Shown here piece by piece: positions 1-9,579 of a stretch of 64,000 nucleotides of DNA. Under the pieces are notes generated by a model. The model was given only the letters and a program-made list of their open reading frames with translations. It ran no database searches and was not told the origin of the DNA. The stretch spans positions 56,438 through 120,437 of the forward strand of contig NZ_MUNT01000004.1 in NCBI RefSeq assembly GCF_002001175.1, written 5' to 3'. The translations under genes and the position numbers were made by a program. The DNA is from Rhodanobacter sp. C03. Lineage in GTDB: Bacteria > Pseudomonadota > Gammaproteobacteria > Xanthomonadales > Rhodanobacteraceae. The first letter of the stretch is position 1, and each line of letters opens with the position of its first letter.

Positions 1-681
1 TCGATCAAGGCGCAGGGTGTGATCCAGCCGGTGGTGGTGCGCGAACTCGGCAAGAACAGCTACGAGCTGATCGCCGGTGAACGCCGCTGGCGCGCCGCGC
101 AGCGTGCCCAGTTGGGCGAGATTCCGGCGCTGATCAAGAAAGTGTCCGAAGAAGCCGTGCCGGCGATGGCACTCATCGAAAACATTCAGCGCCAGGACCT
201 CACTCCGCTGGAAGAAGCCGATGCGTTGAAGCGCCTGATCGACGACTTCGACCTCACCCACCAGCAGGCCGCCGACGCGGTCGGCCGCTCGCGCGCATCC
301 GTGTCGAACATGCTGCGGCTCACCGAGATGCCGGAATCGATCAAGCGGCTTCTCGACGAAGGCAAGCTGGAAATGGGCCACGCCCGCTGCCTGCTGACCC
401 TGCCCGAGCACGATGCCGAAAGGCTGGCGCTGGAAGCGGCGCGCCACGGCTGGAGCGTGCGCGAGCTGGAAGAAGCCGCGCGCCGTGCGCAGCAGGCGCC
501 GAAGGGCAAGGCGAAGAGCACGCCGTCGCGCGATGCCAACATCGCCGATCTGGAGCGCCAGCTCAGCGAACGCTTTGCCACCCGCGTCGAACTGGCACAG
601 GGTCGTGGCAGCCGCGGCAAGCTGGTGATCCACTACCACAGCAACGATGAGCTGGAAGGGATTCTCGGCAAGATCCGCTGA
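1..681 (+). CDS. parB: ParB chromosome-partitioning protein, 5' end cut off by the window
   Basis: This is the C-terminal part of ParB, the CTP-dependent clamp that loads at parS sites and works with ParA in origin segregation. The frame is open from base 1, so the true start lies upstream; the GTG at 19 is an internal Val, not a start. Visible: the end of the box I motif (GVIQP), the CTP-binding arginine motif GERRWRAAQ at visible residues 26-34, the ENIQR motif near residue 60, and a helix-turn-helix from about residue 85 (HQQAADAVGRSRASVSNML). A basic Ala/Lys linker and a C-terminal dimerisation segment follow, ending ELEGILGKIR. parA would be expected just upstream, outside the window. 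No parS-like 16-mer was noticed inside it. Confidence 0.97.
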   Translation, partial: SIKAQGVIQPVVVRELGKNSYELIAGERRWRAAQRAQLGEIPALIKKVSEEAVPAMALIENIQRQDLTPLEEADALKRLIDDFDLTHQQAADAVGRSRASVSNMLRLTEMPESIKRLLDEGKLEMGHARCLLTLPEHDAERLALEAARHGWSVRELEEAARRAQQAPKGKAKSTPSRDANIADLERQLSERFATRVELAQGRGSRGKLVIHYHSNDELEGILGKIR

Positions 682-698
682 GGCTCTGAAGCTTTGCA

Positions 699-722
699 TC
701 CTCCCCTCCAAGCAGGGGAGGA
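699..722. terminator. Perfect 9-bp hairpin after parB, weak terminator candidate
   Basis: Arms tcctcccct (699-707) and aggggagga (714-722) are exact reverse complements around a 6-nt loop, 18 bases past the parB stop. No T-run follows, so it is at best a Rho-assisted or transcript-stabilising structure. Confidence 0.35.
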
Positions 723-823
723 GCGGTCAGTGCTGTCGGAGGAAGCGCGCTCAGCCGCTTGGCATTAAACTGCACTCCTGCTGCGTCGAATGCAGCCGTT
801 GCCCCTGCTGAAAGGCTTCCCCC

Positions 824-1540
824 ATGCCGCAACTTTCCGTCGTCGTCCCCGTTTTCAACGAGCGCGACAATATCCCGCCGCTGCTTGCCGAAATCGCCAC
901 CGCCCTGCGTGGCAAGGTCGATTACGAAGTCATCTACATCGATGACGACTCCAGCGACGACAGTCGCGCGGTGCTGGGTGCACAGAAGGCCGTGCACCCG
1001 GAATTGCGCGTGCTGCACCATGTCACCCGCAGCGGACAGAGCACCGCGGTCTGGAACGGCGTGCGCGAAGCCAAGTCACCGTGGATCGCCACACTCGATG
1101 GCGACGGCCAGAACGATCCGGCGGATATTCCGAAGCTGCTCGCCGCGCGCGATACCGCCGTCGCCGAAGCGCGGCTGTTCGCCGGCTGGCGCACCACCCG
1201 GCGCGACAGCTTCAACAAGCGGATCTCCTCGAAGATCGCCAACGCGGTGCGCTCGCGCATGCTGCGCGATGCCACGCCGGATACCGGTTGCGGCTTGAAG
1301 CTGTTCGATCGTGAGGTGTTCCTGCGCCTGCCCTACTTCGATCACATGCACCGCTACCTGCCGGCATTGGTCAAGCGCGCCGGCTTCCAGAGCCAGAGCG
1401 TGCCGGTGGGTCATCGCCCGCGCACCGCCGGCGTGTCCAAGTACGGCATGCTCGATCGGCTTTGGGTCGGCTTGGCCGACCTGCGTGGCGTGGCGTGGCT
1501 GATGCGTCGTGGCAAGGTGACCCAGGTCGAAGAGCTCTGA
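824..1540 (+). CDS. Family 2 glycosyltransferase (dolichol/undecaprenyl-phosphate sugar transferase-like)
   Basis: A 238-residue GT-A fold transferase. The N-terminus LSVVVPVFNERDNIPPLL is the usual GT2 nucleotide-sugar binding strand, followed by IDDDSSDDS, and the metal-binding DGDGQNDPAD lies at about residues 91-100. Members of this class (DPM1, ArnC, GtrB) move a sugar from a nucleotide donor to a polyprenyl phosphate at the inner membrane face. Unlike ArnC or GtrB it has no C-terminal membrane helices; it ends with a short amphipathic segment, so it is likely peripheral. Neighbouring genes do not name the acceptor, so the exact substrate is unknown. ATG at 824 is the first start in frame with the conserved N-terminus. 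Confidence 0.88.
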   Translation: MPQLSVVVPVFNERDNIPPLLAEIATALRGKVDYEVIYIDDDSSDDSRAVLGAQKAVHPELRVLHHVTRSGQSTAVWNGVREAKSPWIATLDGDGQNDPADIPKLLAARDTAVAEARLFAGWRTTRRDSFNKRISSKIANAVRSRMLRDATPDTGCGLKLFDREVFLRLPYFDHMHRYLPALVKRAGFQSQSVPVGHRPRTAGVSKYGMLDRLWVGLADLRGVAWLMRRGKVTQVEEL

Positions 1541-1619
1541 GTCGAGGAACTCTGATCCATATCACGCCGGACTGATCCGGTCGTCGTATGCTGGGAATCT
1601 TCCGTTTGAGAGATCGCCC

Positions 1620-1988
1620 ATGAGCATCGTCATCAAGCGCGTCTACGAACCGGCCGCGAAGGCCGACGGTTACCGCGTGTTGATCGACCGGCTATGGCCG
1701 CGCGGGTTGAAGAAGGAAGCGGTGCCGCTGGATCAGTGGGCGAAGGAGCTGGCGCCATCCACCGCGTTGCGCCAGTGGTTCGGGCACGAGCCGGCACGCT
1801 GGGATGGCTTCCGGCATCGCTACGCCACCGAGCTGGATGCGCTGGCCGAGCACTGGCGCCCGCTGGCCGAGCGCGCGGCACGGCACGTGGTCACCCTGCT
1901 CTACGGTGCGCGCGACGAGGAACACAACAACGCCGTCGCGCTGAAGGCCTATCTGGAAAACTGGTTGCACTCGCACGGCCCGCGTTGA
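1620..1988 (+). CDS. DUF488 family protein (YeaO-like)
   Basis: A 122-residue protein opening MSIVIKRVYEPAAKADGYRV and continuing LIDRLWPRGLKKE, the hallmark of the DUF488/YeaO family, and matching the family in length. The family has no settled biochemical role; a conserved Arg/Trp/Pro-rich N-terminal motif suggests nucleic-acid or ligand binding, which is inference only. It stands alone on the plus strand, 79 bp after the glycosyltransferase and converging on the patatin gene at 2011. No promoter is obvious. Confidence 0.85.
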   Translation: MSIVIKRVYEPAAKADGYRVLIDRLWPRGLKKEAVPLDQWAKELAPSTALRQWFGHEPARWDGFRHRYATELDALAEHWRPLAERAARHVVTLLYGARDEEHNNAVALKAYLENWLHSHGPR

Positions 1989-2010
1989 GACCGTCGAACC
2001 CGTATGCGGT

Positions 2011-2964
2011 CTAGGGTTGGCGCTGTGGCGTCGCCGACTTCGACCAGTGCGCCAGCGCCTCGCGCGTCTGTTCGCGACCGCGTTCGATCAGCTCGCGGGC
2101 ACGGTAGAACTCATACGCGGTGGATACGTTGCGCGGCAGCTGGATCAGCAGGTCCGGCTCGTACGCGGCCAGACGCAGGCGCGAGAGGTTCGCCTGCATC
2201 AGGTCCATCGACTGGTTGAGCAGATCCCAGGCACCCGGCTCGCGTGGCTTGCCTTCGCTGTGCGGCAGCAGTCGGCCGAAGAATTCGCCGAGACGGTGAC
2301 GATAGCTGGTCTCGTCCACGGGCTCGTCGTCAGTGGCCGTCACGACTGGCGCCAGCTGTGCCGGACCATCCATGCTGACCGCGAACAGGTAGTCGGCCGG
2401 ATCGCGAATCAGCGGCGTGACCGGTACCGGATTCAGCAGCGCGCCGTCGAGCAGTCGGCGCCCGTCGACCGTATACGGACGGAACACCGTCGGGATCGAG
2501 ATCGAGGCGCGGATCGCATCGAACAGCGAGCCGCGGGTCAGCCATACCTCACGCTCGCGATCGAGGTCGGTGGCCACCGCGGTGAAGGCGAGCGGCAGTT
2601 CCTGGATGCAGACGTCGCCGATCAATTCACGCAACGTACCGATGATTTTCTCGCCCTTGATCAGGCCGCCACCGGAAAACGTCCAGTCGAGCAACTTGAA
2701 CACGTCGAGCCTGGCCAACGTGCAGGCCCAGTCGCGATACACATCGAGCTTGCCCATCGCATATACGCCACCGATCAAGGCGCCCATCGAAGTGCCGGCA
2801 ATCGCGGTGATCTGGAATCCCTGCGCCTCGATCTCCTCGATCACGCCGATATGCGCCAGCCCCTTCGCGCCACCAGCGCCGAGTGCCAGCGCCACGGTGG
2901 GCTTGCGTGGCGTAACGGCGTCGGCCGGTGCGGCGCTGGTTTCGGCGATATCGGTATGGCTCAT
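2011..2964 (-). CDS. Patatin-like phospholipase (RssA-like)
   Basis: A 317-residue patatin-domain hydrolase. The oxyanion-hole glycine loop reads LALGAGGAKGLAHIGV, the nucleophile elbow GTSMG supplies the catalytic Ser, and DGALLNPVPV supplies the catalytic Asp of the Ser-Asp dyad. There is no signal peptide, so it is probably cytoplasmic or membrane-associated. The size and single patatin domain match the RssA/YchK group of small bacterial patatins, whose substrates are not well defined. It lies 13 bp downstream of a WYL-domain regulator on the same strand, so the two are likely co-transcribed. A second, longer patatin of a different subfamily is at 45741-46919. Confidence 0.9.
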   Translation of the reverse strand: MSHTDIAETSAAPADAVTPRKPTVALALGAGGAKGLAHIGVIEEIEAQGFQITAIAGTSMGALIGGVYAMGKLDVYRDWACTLARLDVFKLLDWTFSGGGLIKGEKIIGTLRELIGDVCIQELPLAFTAVATDLDREREVWLTRGSLFDAIRASISIPTVFRPYTVDGRRLLDGALLNPVPVTPLIRDPADYLFAVSMDGPAQLAPVVTATDDEPVDETSYRHRLGEFFGRLLPHSEGKPREPGAWDLLNQSMDLMQANLSRLRLAAYEPDLLIQLPRNVSTAYEFYRARELIERGREQTREALAHWSKSATPQRQP

Positions 2965-2977
2965 CGTGGAGGCCGGC

Positions 2978-3961
2978 TCATGCCAATGTCTGCTGGTAAC
3001 CGCCCAGTGCCAGCTGCAGCAGGATCTTCATTTCCTCGCGCAGCGGCAGCGGCGCCACCACCTCCGCATCCGGGCCGTACTTGAGCACGTCCATCAGCAG
3101 CTCCTTGGAATTGGAGTAGGGCACTTTCAGCTCGTAGCGGCCATCGGGCAGCCATTCGCCTTTCTGCTGCGAATGCCAGTGTTCGTCGGCGACCCAGCGT
3201 GCGGCATGCGGCGAGAAGCGCAGGGTCGCCCACGCCTTCGGTTTGCCGGCGAAGATGCCGTAGCTGGAGGCGAGCAGTTCGTTGAGATCATTTTCGCCGA
3301 CATCGATCGCCGCGGCGTCCAACGCATGCGCCTCGGCGATGCGATCCACCGCGAAACTGCGCAATGCCTCGCGGTCGTGATCCCACACGTCGAGGTACCA
3401 GTTGTCGCGGTAATGGGTCAGCCGCTGCGGCGACACGGTGCGGTGGCTGTCGGCATTGGTGGTGCGCGCGCGGTAGCGGAAGCGCAGCTGCTTCCGCTCC
3501 AGCACCGCACCAGCGACGATGCGGAACACCTGCTGATCCAGCTTGCGTTCGCCCCATGGAATCACCCGGATGCGCTCGATCGGCAGCGCCTTGCCGCTGC
3601 CCTGATCGGACAACAGCCCCTCGATACGCGCCTTGAACGGCGCCAGCGCACCGGCCAGCACGCCGGGACCGGAACGGCTGATCAGCTCGTTCAAAGCCAG
3701 CAGTGCGGACAACTCGTCGGAGGTCAGCCACAGTCCCGGCAGCTCGAAGCGCTCGCCTTCGCCGACCTCGTAACGGAATGCGGCCTGCTCGCCGCCGGCA
3801 CTTTCGATCGGTGCCCGCAGCGCGTCGCGCAGAAACGCGATATCGCGATACAACGTGGCGCGCGAGCACTCGAGTTCACCCAACAGGCGCGACAGCGGAA
3901 CCGGGTAGTGCGCCGATTTCAGCAAACGGTGCAGGCTCAGTATGCGTTCGTAACGATCCAT
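2978..3961 (-). CDS. WYL-domain transcriptional regulator (YafY type)
   Basis: A 327-residue regulator. Residues about 1-60 form a winged helix-turn-helix (DRYERILSLHRLLKSAHYPV, then ECSRATLYRDIAFLRDAL), the HTH_11 type. The middle and C-terminal parts carry the WYL ligand-binding fold, with the signature around NWYLDVWDHDREALRSFAVD, then a WCX-like C-terminal extension. WYL proteins sense nucleic-acid or nucleotide ligands, and many act as repressors or activators of neighbouring genes. It precedes the patatin gene by 13 bp and is the first gene of that minus-strand pair. The target is unknown. Confidence 0.9.
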   Translation of the reverse strand: MDRYERILSLHRLLKSAHYPVPLSRLLGELECSRATLYRDIAFLRDALRAPIESAGGEQAAFRYEVGEGERFELPGLWLTSDELSALLALNELISRSGPGVLAGALAPFKARIEGLLSDQGSGKALPIERIRVIPWGERKLDQQVFRIVAGAVLERKQLRFRYRARTTNADSHRTVSPQRLTHYRDNWYLDVWDHDREALRSFAVDRIAEAHALDAAAIDVGENDLNELLASSYGIFAGKPKAWATLRFSPHAARWVADEHWHSQQKGEWLPDGRYELKVPYSNSKELLMDVLKYGPDAEVVAPLPLREEMKILLQLALGGYQQTLA

Positions 3962-4235
3962 GGATTCGGCGGCATATCGTGGGGAAGGGCGCTATGTAGC
4001 ATGGTGGCGGCCCGAGGTGGCCGCAAGTCGTGCCCTTGCGCCACGAGCGTTGGGCTGCCGGGTGTACTCGCGAATGCCGGGACCATGCTTGCATATCAAG
4101 CACACCTGCCAATGGCGCGACCTGCCAAGCTGAAATCACCGGGCAGCCTGAACCGCGCTGCCATGCCGTTCATTGGGTGTTCAAGCCAAATCGTTAAGGT
4201 ACGCATCACTATTAATTAACAAATGGACTGCCCCG

Positions 4236-5054
4236 ATGAAAAAGACCTTGATCGCCGGCCTGCTGCTGACGGCTCTCACGAGCTTTGCCGTGCAGGCCCA
4301 GGATGCTGCAGCCACGCCGACCCCTGCCAGCAACAATGGCGGCTGGACCGGTTCGGGCGAATTCGGTTTCGCCTCCGCCACCGGCAATACCCGTTCCCAG
4401 AATATCGACGCCAAGCTTGGCTTGAACCAGGAAAACGACCAGTGGAAGAACAACTTCTTCCTCGACGCCCTGCGCGCCAAGAGCCAGCTGAAGGTAGTCG
4501 ATGCCGCCGGCAACACCACCAACGAGTACAACACCACCGCGAACCGCTATGACGGCGGCGCCTCGGTCGGCTTCAAGTTCGATCCGCGCAGCTACATCGT
4601 CGGTGCCGCCCGCTACGAGCACGATGAATTCGGCGCCAACCTGTGGCAGGGCGTGGTCTCGCTCGGTTATGGCTACATCGCGCTGAAGGATGACCGCAAC
4701 GAGCTGTCGTTCGAAATCGGCCCGGGTTACAAGGAATACCGCCCGGCCAACGTCGATATCGTGGTCAATGGCGTCCTCGTGCCACAACAGCAGTCGACCC
4801 TGAACGAAGTGATCGCCCGTGGCCTGGTCAACTACAAGCTCCAGATCTCCACCAATACCGCGTTCGAGGACACGTTCCTGATGGAAGCGGGCTCGAAGAA
4901 CACCTACCTGCAGAACGATGCCGGTCTCGCGGTGAGCATGACCTCGAAGCTGGCGCTGAAGGTCGGCTTCCAGGTGCGCCACAACAGCGACGTGCTGCCG
5001 GGCATCAAGAAGATGGACACACTGGCCACGACCAACCTGGTTTATAAGTTCTAA
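4236..5054 (+). CDS. DUF481 outer-membrane beta-barrel protein (YdiY-like)
   Basis: A 272-residue secreted protein. MKKTLIAGLLLTALTSFAVQA is a classic signal peptide, cut before QDAA. The mature part begins with a Gly-rich strand (GGWTGSGEFGFASATGNTRS) and continues as alternating amphipathic strands, with an aromatic C-terminus ending LVYKF, the usual outer-membrane barrel sorting signal. DUF481 proteins such as YdiY are salt- or acid-induced outer-membrane proteins of unknown function. I chose the ATG at 4236 because the signal peptide starts there; the open frame runs 21 codons further upstream without sense. An AT-rich stretch (attaattaac at 4211-4220) just before it may be part of the promoter. 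Confidence 0.9.
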   Translation: MKKTLIAGLLLTALTSFAVQAQDAAATPTPASNNGGWTGSGEFGFASATGNTRSQNIDAKLGLNQENDQWKNNFFLDALRAKSQLKVVDAAGNTTNEYNTTANRYDGGASVGFKFDPRSYIVGAARYEHDEFGANLWQGVVSLGYGYIALKDDRNELSFEIGPGYKEYRPANVDIVVNGVLVPQQQSTLNEVIARGLVNYKLQISTNTAFEDTFLMEAGSKNTYLQNDAGLAVSMTSKLALKVGFQVRHNSDVLPGIKKMDTLATTNLVYKF

Positions 5055-5085
5055 ATCGATTCCGGTCAGGGCTCGCTGGATCGAT

Positions 5086-5116
5086 GGCCCTCCCGCGCAA
5101 GCGGGAGGGCCGTTTT
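5086..5116 (+). terminator. Strong intrinsic terminator after the DUF481 gene
   Basis: An 11-bp perfect GC stem (ggccctcccgc at 5086-5096, gcgggagggcc at 5101-5111) with a gcaa loop, then gtttt. It lies between the convergent DUF481 and hemC genes. The T-run is only on the plus side, so it serves mainly the DUF481 transcript. Confidence 0.88.
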
Positions 5117-5133
5117 CGTTGCGCCATCCTGGA

Positions 5134-6051
5134 TCAGAGCCCGAGCAGTTCGCCCGCGCCTTGCGCCAGCAGCGCGGCGGCGACCTGCTGGCCCAACGCG
5201 ATGGCCTGATCGTCGGGACTGCTGCCCTCGGCATGCAGCAAGCGGCCGCTGGCCGCATCGCCGACCATGCCGCGCAGATGCAACCGGTGTTCACCGAGCA
5301 CGCACCATGCGCCGACCGGCACCGTGCAGCTGCCGCCGAGTGCCTGGTTCATCGCACGCTCGGCGGTGATGGTGAGACGGGTGTCCGCATCGTCCAGTGC
5401 AGCCAGCAGGGCCAGCACATGGGACTGCCCTTCGCGGGCCTCGATCGCAATCGCCGCCTGGCCCGGTGCCGGCAGCCAGTCCGGCGCGGCCAGCCGTGAA
5501 CGGATGCGTGCGGCCAAACCCAGCCGCTCCAGCCCGGCACAGGCCAGCACGATCGCGTCGTAGTTGCCGGCATCGAGCTTGCCCAGCCGGGTGCCGACAT
5601 TGCCGCGCAGGTCGAGCAGCACCAGATCCGGCCGCAGCGAGCACAGTTGCGCCTGCCGCCGGAGTGACGAAGTGCCGACCCGTGCGCCGTGAGGCAGCGC
5701 CGCAAGATCCGGGTAGTGGTTGCTGACAAACGCATCCGCCGCATCGGCGCGCGGCAGGATCGCCGGCAGCACGAAACCCGGTTCCAGCTGGGCCGGCACG
5801 TCCTTCAGCGAATGCACCGCCAGATCGGCGCGACCTTCCAGCATCGCCACCTCGAGTTCCTTCAGGAACAGACCCTTGCCGCCGATCGTCGCCAGCGGCT
5901 GGTCGAGGATTTCGTCGCCGCGGGTGCTCATCGGCACCAGTTCCACCGTCAATCCCGGATGCGCCGCGCGCAGCAGGGCGGCGACATGCTCGGCCTGCCA
6001 CAGCGCGAGCGCGCTCTTGCGGGTAGCGATACGCAGGATGGAGGGATTCAT
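5134..6051 (-). CDS. hemC: Hydroxymethylbilane synthase (porphobilinogen deaminase)
   Basis: A 305-residue HemC, the family's usual length. It polymerises four porphobilinogen units into hydroxymethylbilane for haem and sirohaem. Diagnostic segments: [19 protein letters not shown] at the N-terminus, [20 protein letters not shown], the active-site HSLKDVP, and [11 protein letters not shown]. The cofactor-attachment Cys is in [14 protein letters not shown] placed the start at the ATG at 6051 ([12 protein letters not shown]); upstream in-frame codons are not conserved. hemD does not follow it here; the next gene is convergent. Confidence 0.97.
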   Translation of the reverse strand: MNPSILRIATRKSALALWQAEHVAALLRAAHPGLTVELVPMSTRGDEILDQPLATIGGKGLFLKELEVAMLEGRADLAVHSLKDVPAQLEPGFVLPAILPRADAADAFVSNHYPDLAALPHGARVGTSSLRRQAQLCSLRPDLVLLDLRGNVGTRLGKLDAGNYDAIVLACAGLERLGLAARIRSRLAAPDWLPAPGQAAIAIEAREGQSHVLALLAALDDADTRLTITAERAMNQALGGSCTVPVGAWCVLGEHRLHLRGMVGDAASGRLLHAEGSSPDDQAIALGQQVAAALLAQGAGELLGL

Positions 6052-6229
6052 CGGAACTCCGCGACATTCGGCAAGGTCGCATTGTCGCGTAGTTCCGCGT
6101 ACGGGTGCAGCGGCGTATCGGCGCAGGGCGGGTGCGCCGCCCACGACGGACAGCTACGATGGTCGGCCTCGTGGTCATCATGTCGTTACCTGGCGGCCCA
6201 GCTGGACTTCATTCAAGCAGGGAAACATT

Positions 6230-7381
6230 GTGAGTCGGATGCCGGGCCTCGATTTGTTGCGTGCCATCGCGATCGTGTGGGTGATGCTGTTCCATTCGTA
6301 CATCGTCGGTGGCATCGGCGAGCGCTTTGCCCTGCTGGAAAGTTACGGCTGGATCGGCGTCGACCTGTTCTTCGTGCTGAGCGGTTACCTGATCGGTTCG
6401 CAATTGTTGAAGCCGCTGAGCCGTGGCGAGCCGCTGGCGTTCGGCAATTTCTATCTGCGCCGCTCGCTCCGTGTATTGCCGGCGTATCTGATGGTGCTTG
6501 CGCTGTACTTCAGCGTGCCGGGTTTCCGCGAGGCGGACGGCATCCAGCCGCTGTGGCAGTTCCTCACCTATACGGTCAATCTGCTGATCGACTATCAGCA
6601 CAACAAGGCGTTCTCGCACGTGTGGTCGCTGTGCGTGGAAGAGCATTTCTATCTGCTGTTTCCCTTGCTGGCCTGGTGGTTGATGCGGCGCCCGTCGCTG
6701 GCGAAATTCATCGGTCTATGTGTCGCGGTGGTGCTGGCGGGCATGGCCATCCGCGGTTACGTCTGGCTACATGAATTAGTGCCGGCGCAAAGCACCAGCG
6801 AGTTCGGCCTGCGCTTCGTCGAGGGCATCTATTACCCGACCTATACCCGGCTCGATGGCTTGCTCGCCGGCGTGGTGCTGGCGGCGATCCAGGCGTTCCG
6901 TCCTGCGAGGTGGCAGCAGATGCAGGAGCGGGCTAACCGGGTGTTGCTACCGCTGGGTCTGCTGATCACGGCGTTGGCGATGTGGCTGTTCCGCGATCGC
7001 GCCGGTCTGTTGCCGAGCGTGATCGGTTATCCCTTGTTGTCATTCGGCTTCGCCTTGCTGGTGGCTGCCGCTGCCGGCGCACAAGGCTGGTTGGGTCGCT
7101 TGCGGATACCCGGTGTGGAGTGGCTGGCACTGACTTCCTACAGCCTGTACCTGATCCACAAGGCAATGTTTCATCTGGTTGAAAGCACGTTGCCGCCGCG
7201 GCTGCTGGAGCAGGGTGTGCTCACGTTCGCGATCTATGCGGTGGCAGCGTTGCTGGGTGGTGCCTTGTTGTACTACGGGGCCGAACGACCGTTTCTGCGA
7301 CTGCGCGAACAGCTGCGTCACAGGAAGGCCGTTCCGGTCACGGCCGATGAAATGGCCGCGTCGACAGCGCAGATGCCATAA
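6230..7381 (+). CDS. Acyltransferase 3 family membrane protein (OafA/YrhL type)
   Basis: A 383-residue integral membrane O-acyltransferase. The family signature begins at the N-terminus: GLDLLRAIAIVWVMLFHSY with the catalytic-type His in the first helix, then GVDLFFVLSGYLI, RRSLRVLPAYL and WSLCVEEHFYLLFP. About ten hydrophobic helices can be counted. Relatives acetylate or succinylate O-antigen, exopolysaccharide or peptidoglycan sugars at the inner membrane. I chose GTG at 6230 because caggga (6218-6223) is correctly spaced before it; ATG at 6239 is the alternative. The longer open frame reaching back into hemC is not coding. It is convergent with tkt, and no acceptor pathway gene is adjacent. 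Confidence 0.9.
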   Translation: MSRMPGLDLLRAIAIVWVMLFHSYIVGGIGERFALLESYGWIGVDLFFVLSGYLIGSQLLKPLSRGEPLAFGNFYLRRSLRVLPAYLMVLALYFSVPGFREADGIQPLWQFLTYTVNLLIDYQHNKAFSHVWSLCVEEHFYLLFPLLAWWLMRRPSLAKFIGLCVAVVLAGMAIRGYVWLHELVPAQSTSEFGLRFVEGIYYPTYTRLDGLLAGVVLAAIQAFRPARWQQMQERANRVLLPLGLLITALAMWLFRDRAGLLPSVIGYPLLSFGFALLVAAAAGAQGWLGRLRIPGVEWLALTSYSLYLIHKAMFHLVESTLPPRLLEQGVLTFAIYAVAALLGGALLYYGAERPFLRLREQLRHRKAVPVTADEMAASTAQMP

Positions 7382-7408
7382 CCTCCGACGCTGCTCGATC
7401 GCGCCGGA

Positions 7409-9457
7409 TCAGCGCGCCAGCAACGCCTTCGCCCGTGCCACCACGTTGTCCACGGTGAAACCGTACTCGCGCAGCAACACGCCGGCCGGCGCGGAGGCGC
7501 CGAAGCGGTTGACGCCGAGCATGTCGCCCTTGGCGCCGACATAGCGATCCCAGCCCTGCGAGACGCCCAGCTCCACCGCGAGTCGTGCGGATACGTTCGG
7601 CGGCAGCACCTGATCGCGGTAGCTCTGCGGCTGCGCGTCGAACAGTTCCCAGCTCGGCATCGAGACGCAGCGCACGGCGACGCCCTCGGTCTGCAGCTGA
7701 TCAGCGGCGGCGAGGATCAGGGCAACTTCGGAACCGCTGGCGATCAGGATCAAGGATGGCTTGCCGTCCTTCGCGTCGCTCAGCACATAGGCGCCCTGGC
7801 GCACGCCTTCGGCACTGGCGTAGCGCGTGCGGTCGAGCGTGGGCAGATCCTGTCGGGTCAGCGCCAGCAGTACCGGATGCTTCTCCGATTGCGCCGCCAC
7901 CTTCCATGCCTCTGCGGTTTCATTCGCGTCGGCGGGGCGGATCACGGTGAGGTTGGGAATCGCGCGCAGGCTGGCCAGCTGTTCCACGGGTTCATGCGTG
8001 GGGCCGTCCTCGCCCACCGCGATGCTGTCGTGGGTGAATACGTGCACCACATGCACGCCCATCAGCGCGGCGAGCCGGATCGCCGGGCGCATGTAATCGG
8101 AGAAGATCAGGAAGGTCGAGCCGTACGGCAGGAAGCCGCCGTGCGCGGCCAGCCCGTTCGTGATCGCGCCCATCGCATGCTCACGCACGCCGAAGTGCAG
8201 ATTGCGGCCGGCATAGCTCCAGCCGGCGCTGTCGGAACCTTGGGTGTCCTGTCCTGGCGTGGCGGCCGGGTTGAAGTCGCCGAATCCCTTCAGGTTGGTG
8301 TGCGTCGACGAGTCGAGATCCGCCGAGCCGCCAAACAGCGCGGGCAGTTTCGGCGCGAGCGCATTCATCACCTTGCCGCTGGCGACGCGGGTGGCGAGAC
8401 CCTTGGCGTCGGCGGGGAATACGGGAATGTCCGCGTCCCAGCCAGCCGGCAATTCGCCGCGCAGGCGACCCTGCAATTCTTTCGCAAGATCGGGGAACGC
8501 CTTGGCATAGGCGTCCAGACGTCCATTCCATTCGGCCTCGGCCTTGGCGCCCTGATCGAGTGCCTCGCGGAAATGCGCCAGCGCGGGTTCCGGTTCCAGG
8601 AAATCGGGTTCGAGTGGCCAGCCGAGATTCTGCTTGGTCTTCTTCGTATCCTCGACACCGAGCGGCGAGCCGTGCGCCTTGAAACTGTCCTGCTCGGGCG
8701 AACCGAAACCGATATGCGTGCGCACCAGGATCAGCGACGGCCGCGTGGTGTCGGCGCGGGCGGCGTCCAGCGCGGCGCTGATCGCATCCACATCATTGCC
8801 GTCGGCCACGTGGATGATCTGCCAGCCATACGCCTCGAAGCGCTTGGCGCGATCCTCGGAGAACGTGATGTCGGTGCCGGCGGCGAGGGTGACGTAGTTG
8901 TCGTCGTACAGGCAGACCAGCTTGCCCAGCTTCAGATGCCCGGCCAGCGAGGCGGCTTCGCTGGCGACGCCTTCCATCAGGTCTCCATCGCTGACGATCG
9001 CCCAGGTGCGGTGGTCGATCACGTCATGGCCATCGCGGTTGTAGCGCGCAGCCAGATGCGCCTCGCCGATCGCCATGCCGACCGCATTCGCCAGGCCTTG
9101 GCCGAGCGGTCCGGTGGTCACTTCGACGCCGGACGTGTGGCCGTATTCGGGATGTCCCGGCGTCTTGCTGCCCCACTGACGGAACTGCTTGAGGTCATCC
9201 AGCGACAGCGCGTAACCGGTCACGTGCAGCAGGCTGTACAACAGCGCCGAGCCGTGGCCGGCCGACAGTACGAAGCGGTCGCGGTCGGGCCAGTGCGGAT
9301 TCGCCGGATGATGTTTCAGCTGCTTCGTCCACAGCGCATACGCCATCGGCGCGGCGCCAAGCGGCAGGCCGGGATGGCCGCTGTTGGCCTTCTGCACCAT
9401 GTCCACCGACAGGAAGCGAAGCGTGTTGATGCATTGCTGATCGAGCGCGCTGGACAT
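7409..9457 (-). CDS. tkt: Transketolase
   Basis: A 682-residue thiamine-diphosphate enzyme that moves two-carbon units between pentose- and hexose-phosphates. The N-terminal ThDP domain shows [50 protein letters not shown] and the cofactor motif SDGDLMEG near residue 156. The middle domain carries [16 protein letters not shown] (catalytic Glu) and [20 protein letters not shown]. It ends with the usual C-terminal domain. The start at 9457 is fixed by conservation and by ggagaa seven bases upstream; the frame extends further through a REP element and is not coding there. It is the last gene of the minus-strand carbon block, separated from pgm by a REP doublet. Confidence 0.97.
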   Translation of the reverse strand: MSSALDQQCINTLRFLSVDMVQKANSGHPGLPLGAAPMAYALWTKQLKHHPANPHWPDRDRFVLSAGHGSALLYSLLHVTGYALSLDDLKQFRQWGSKTPGHPEYGHTSGVEVTTGPLGQGLANAVGMAIGEAHLAARYNRDGHDVIDHRTWAIVSDGDLMEGVASEAASLAGHLKLGKLVCLYDDNYVTLAAGTDITFSEDRAKRFEAYGWQIIHVADGNDVDAISAALDAARADTTRPSLILVRTHIGFGSPEQDSFKAHGSPLGVEDTKKTKQNLGWPLEPDFLEPEPALAHFREALDQGAKAEAEWNGRLDAYAKAFPDLAKELQGRLRGELPAGWDADIPVFPADAKGLATRVASGKVMNALAPKLPALFGGSADLDSSTHTNLKGFGDFNPAATPGQDTQGSDSAGWSYAGRNLHFGVREHAMGAITNGLAAHGGFLPYGSTFLIFSDYMRPAIRLAALMGVHVVHVFTHDSIAVGEDGPTHEPVEQLASLRAIPNLTVIRPADANETAEAWKVAAQSEKHPVLLALTRQDLPTLDRTRYASAEGVRQGAYVLSDAKDGKPSLILIASGSEVALILAAADQLQTEGVAVRCVSMPSWELFDAQPQSYRDQVLPPNVSARLAVELGVSQGWDRYVGAKGDMLGVNRFGASAPAGVLLREYGFTVDNVVARAKALLAR

Positions 9458-9483
9458 GGTGGTTCTCCGGTGAGGAATCATTT

Positions 9484-9565
9484 GTAGGAGCGGCTTCAGC
9501 CGCGACGCTTTTGAGGCTGAAAGGAACCTCGGAGCAAGGGCATCGCGACTGAAGTCGCTCCTACA
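9484..9565. repeat. REP doublet between pgm and tkt
   Basis: Two inverted copies of the palindromic unit: gtaggagcggcttcagccgc (from 9484) and cgcgactgaagtcgctcctac (9544-9564). Together they form a long hairpin in the 122-bp gap. The right copy differs at a few bases from the units at 11264 and 30897. Such REP pairs (BIMEs) may stabilise upstream mRNA ends and split operon expression. Confidence 0.9.
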
Positions 9566-9579
9566 GGAAGGGACGGTGG

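Noticed and set aside
699..722. Strong intrinsic terminator after parB
   Set aside because: The stem is perfect but no T-run follows, so it was kept only at low confidence.
5720..6229. Upstream extension of the acyltransferase-3 reading frame
   Set aside because: It runs antisense through hemC and lacks conservation-like features; the signature N-terminus starts at 6230-6239.
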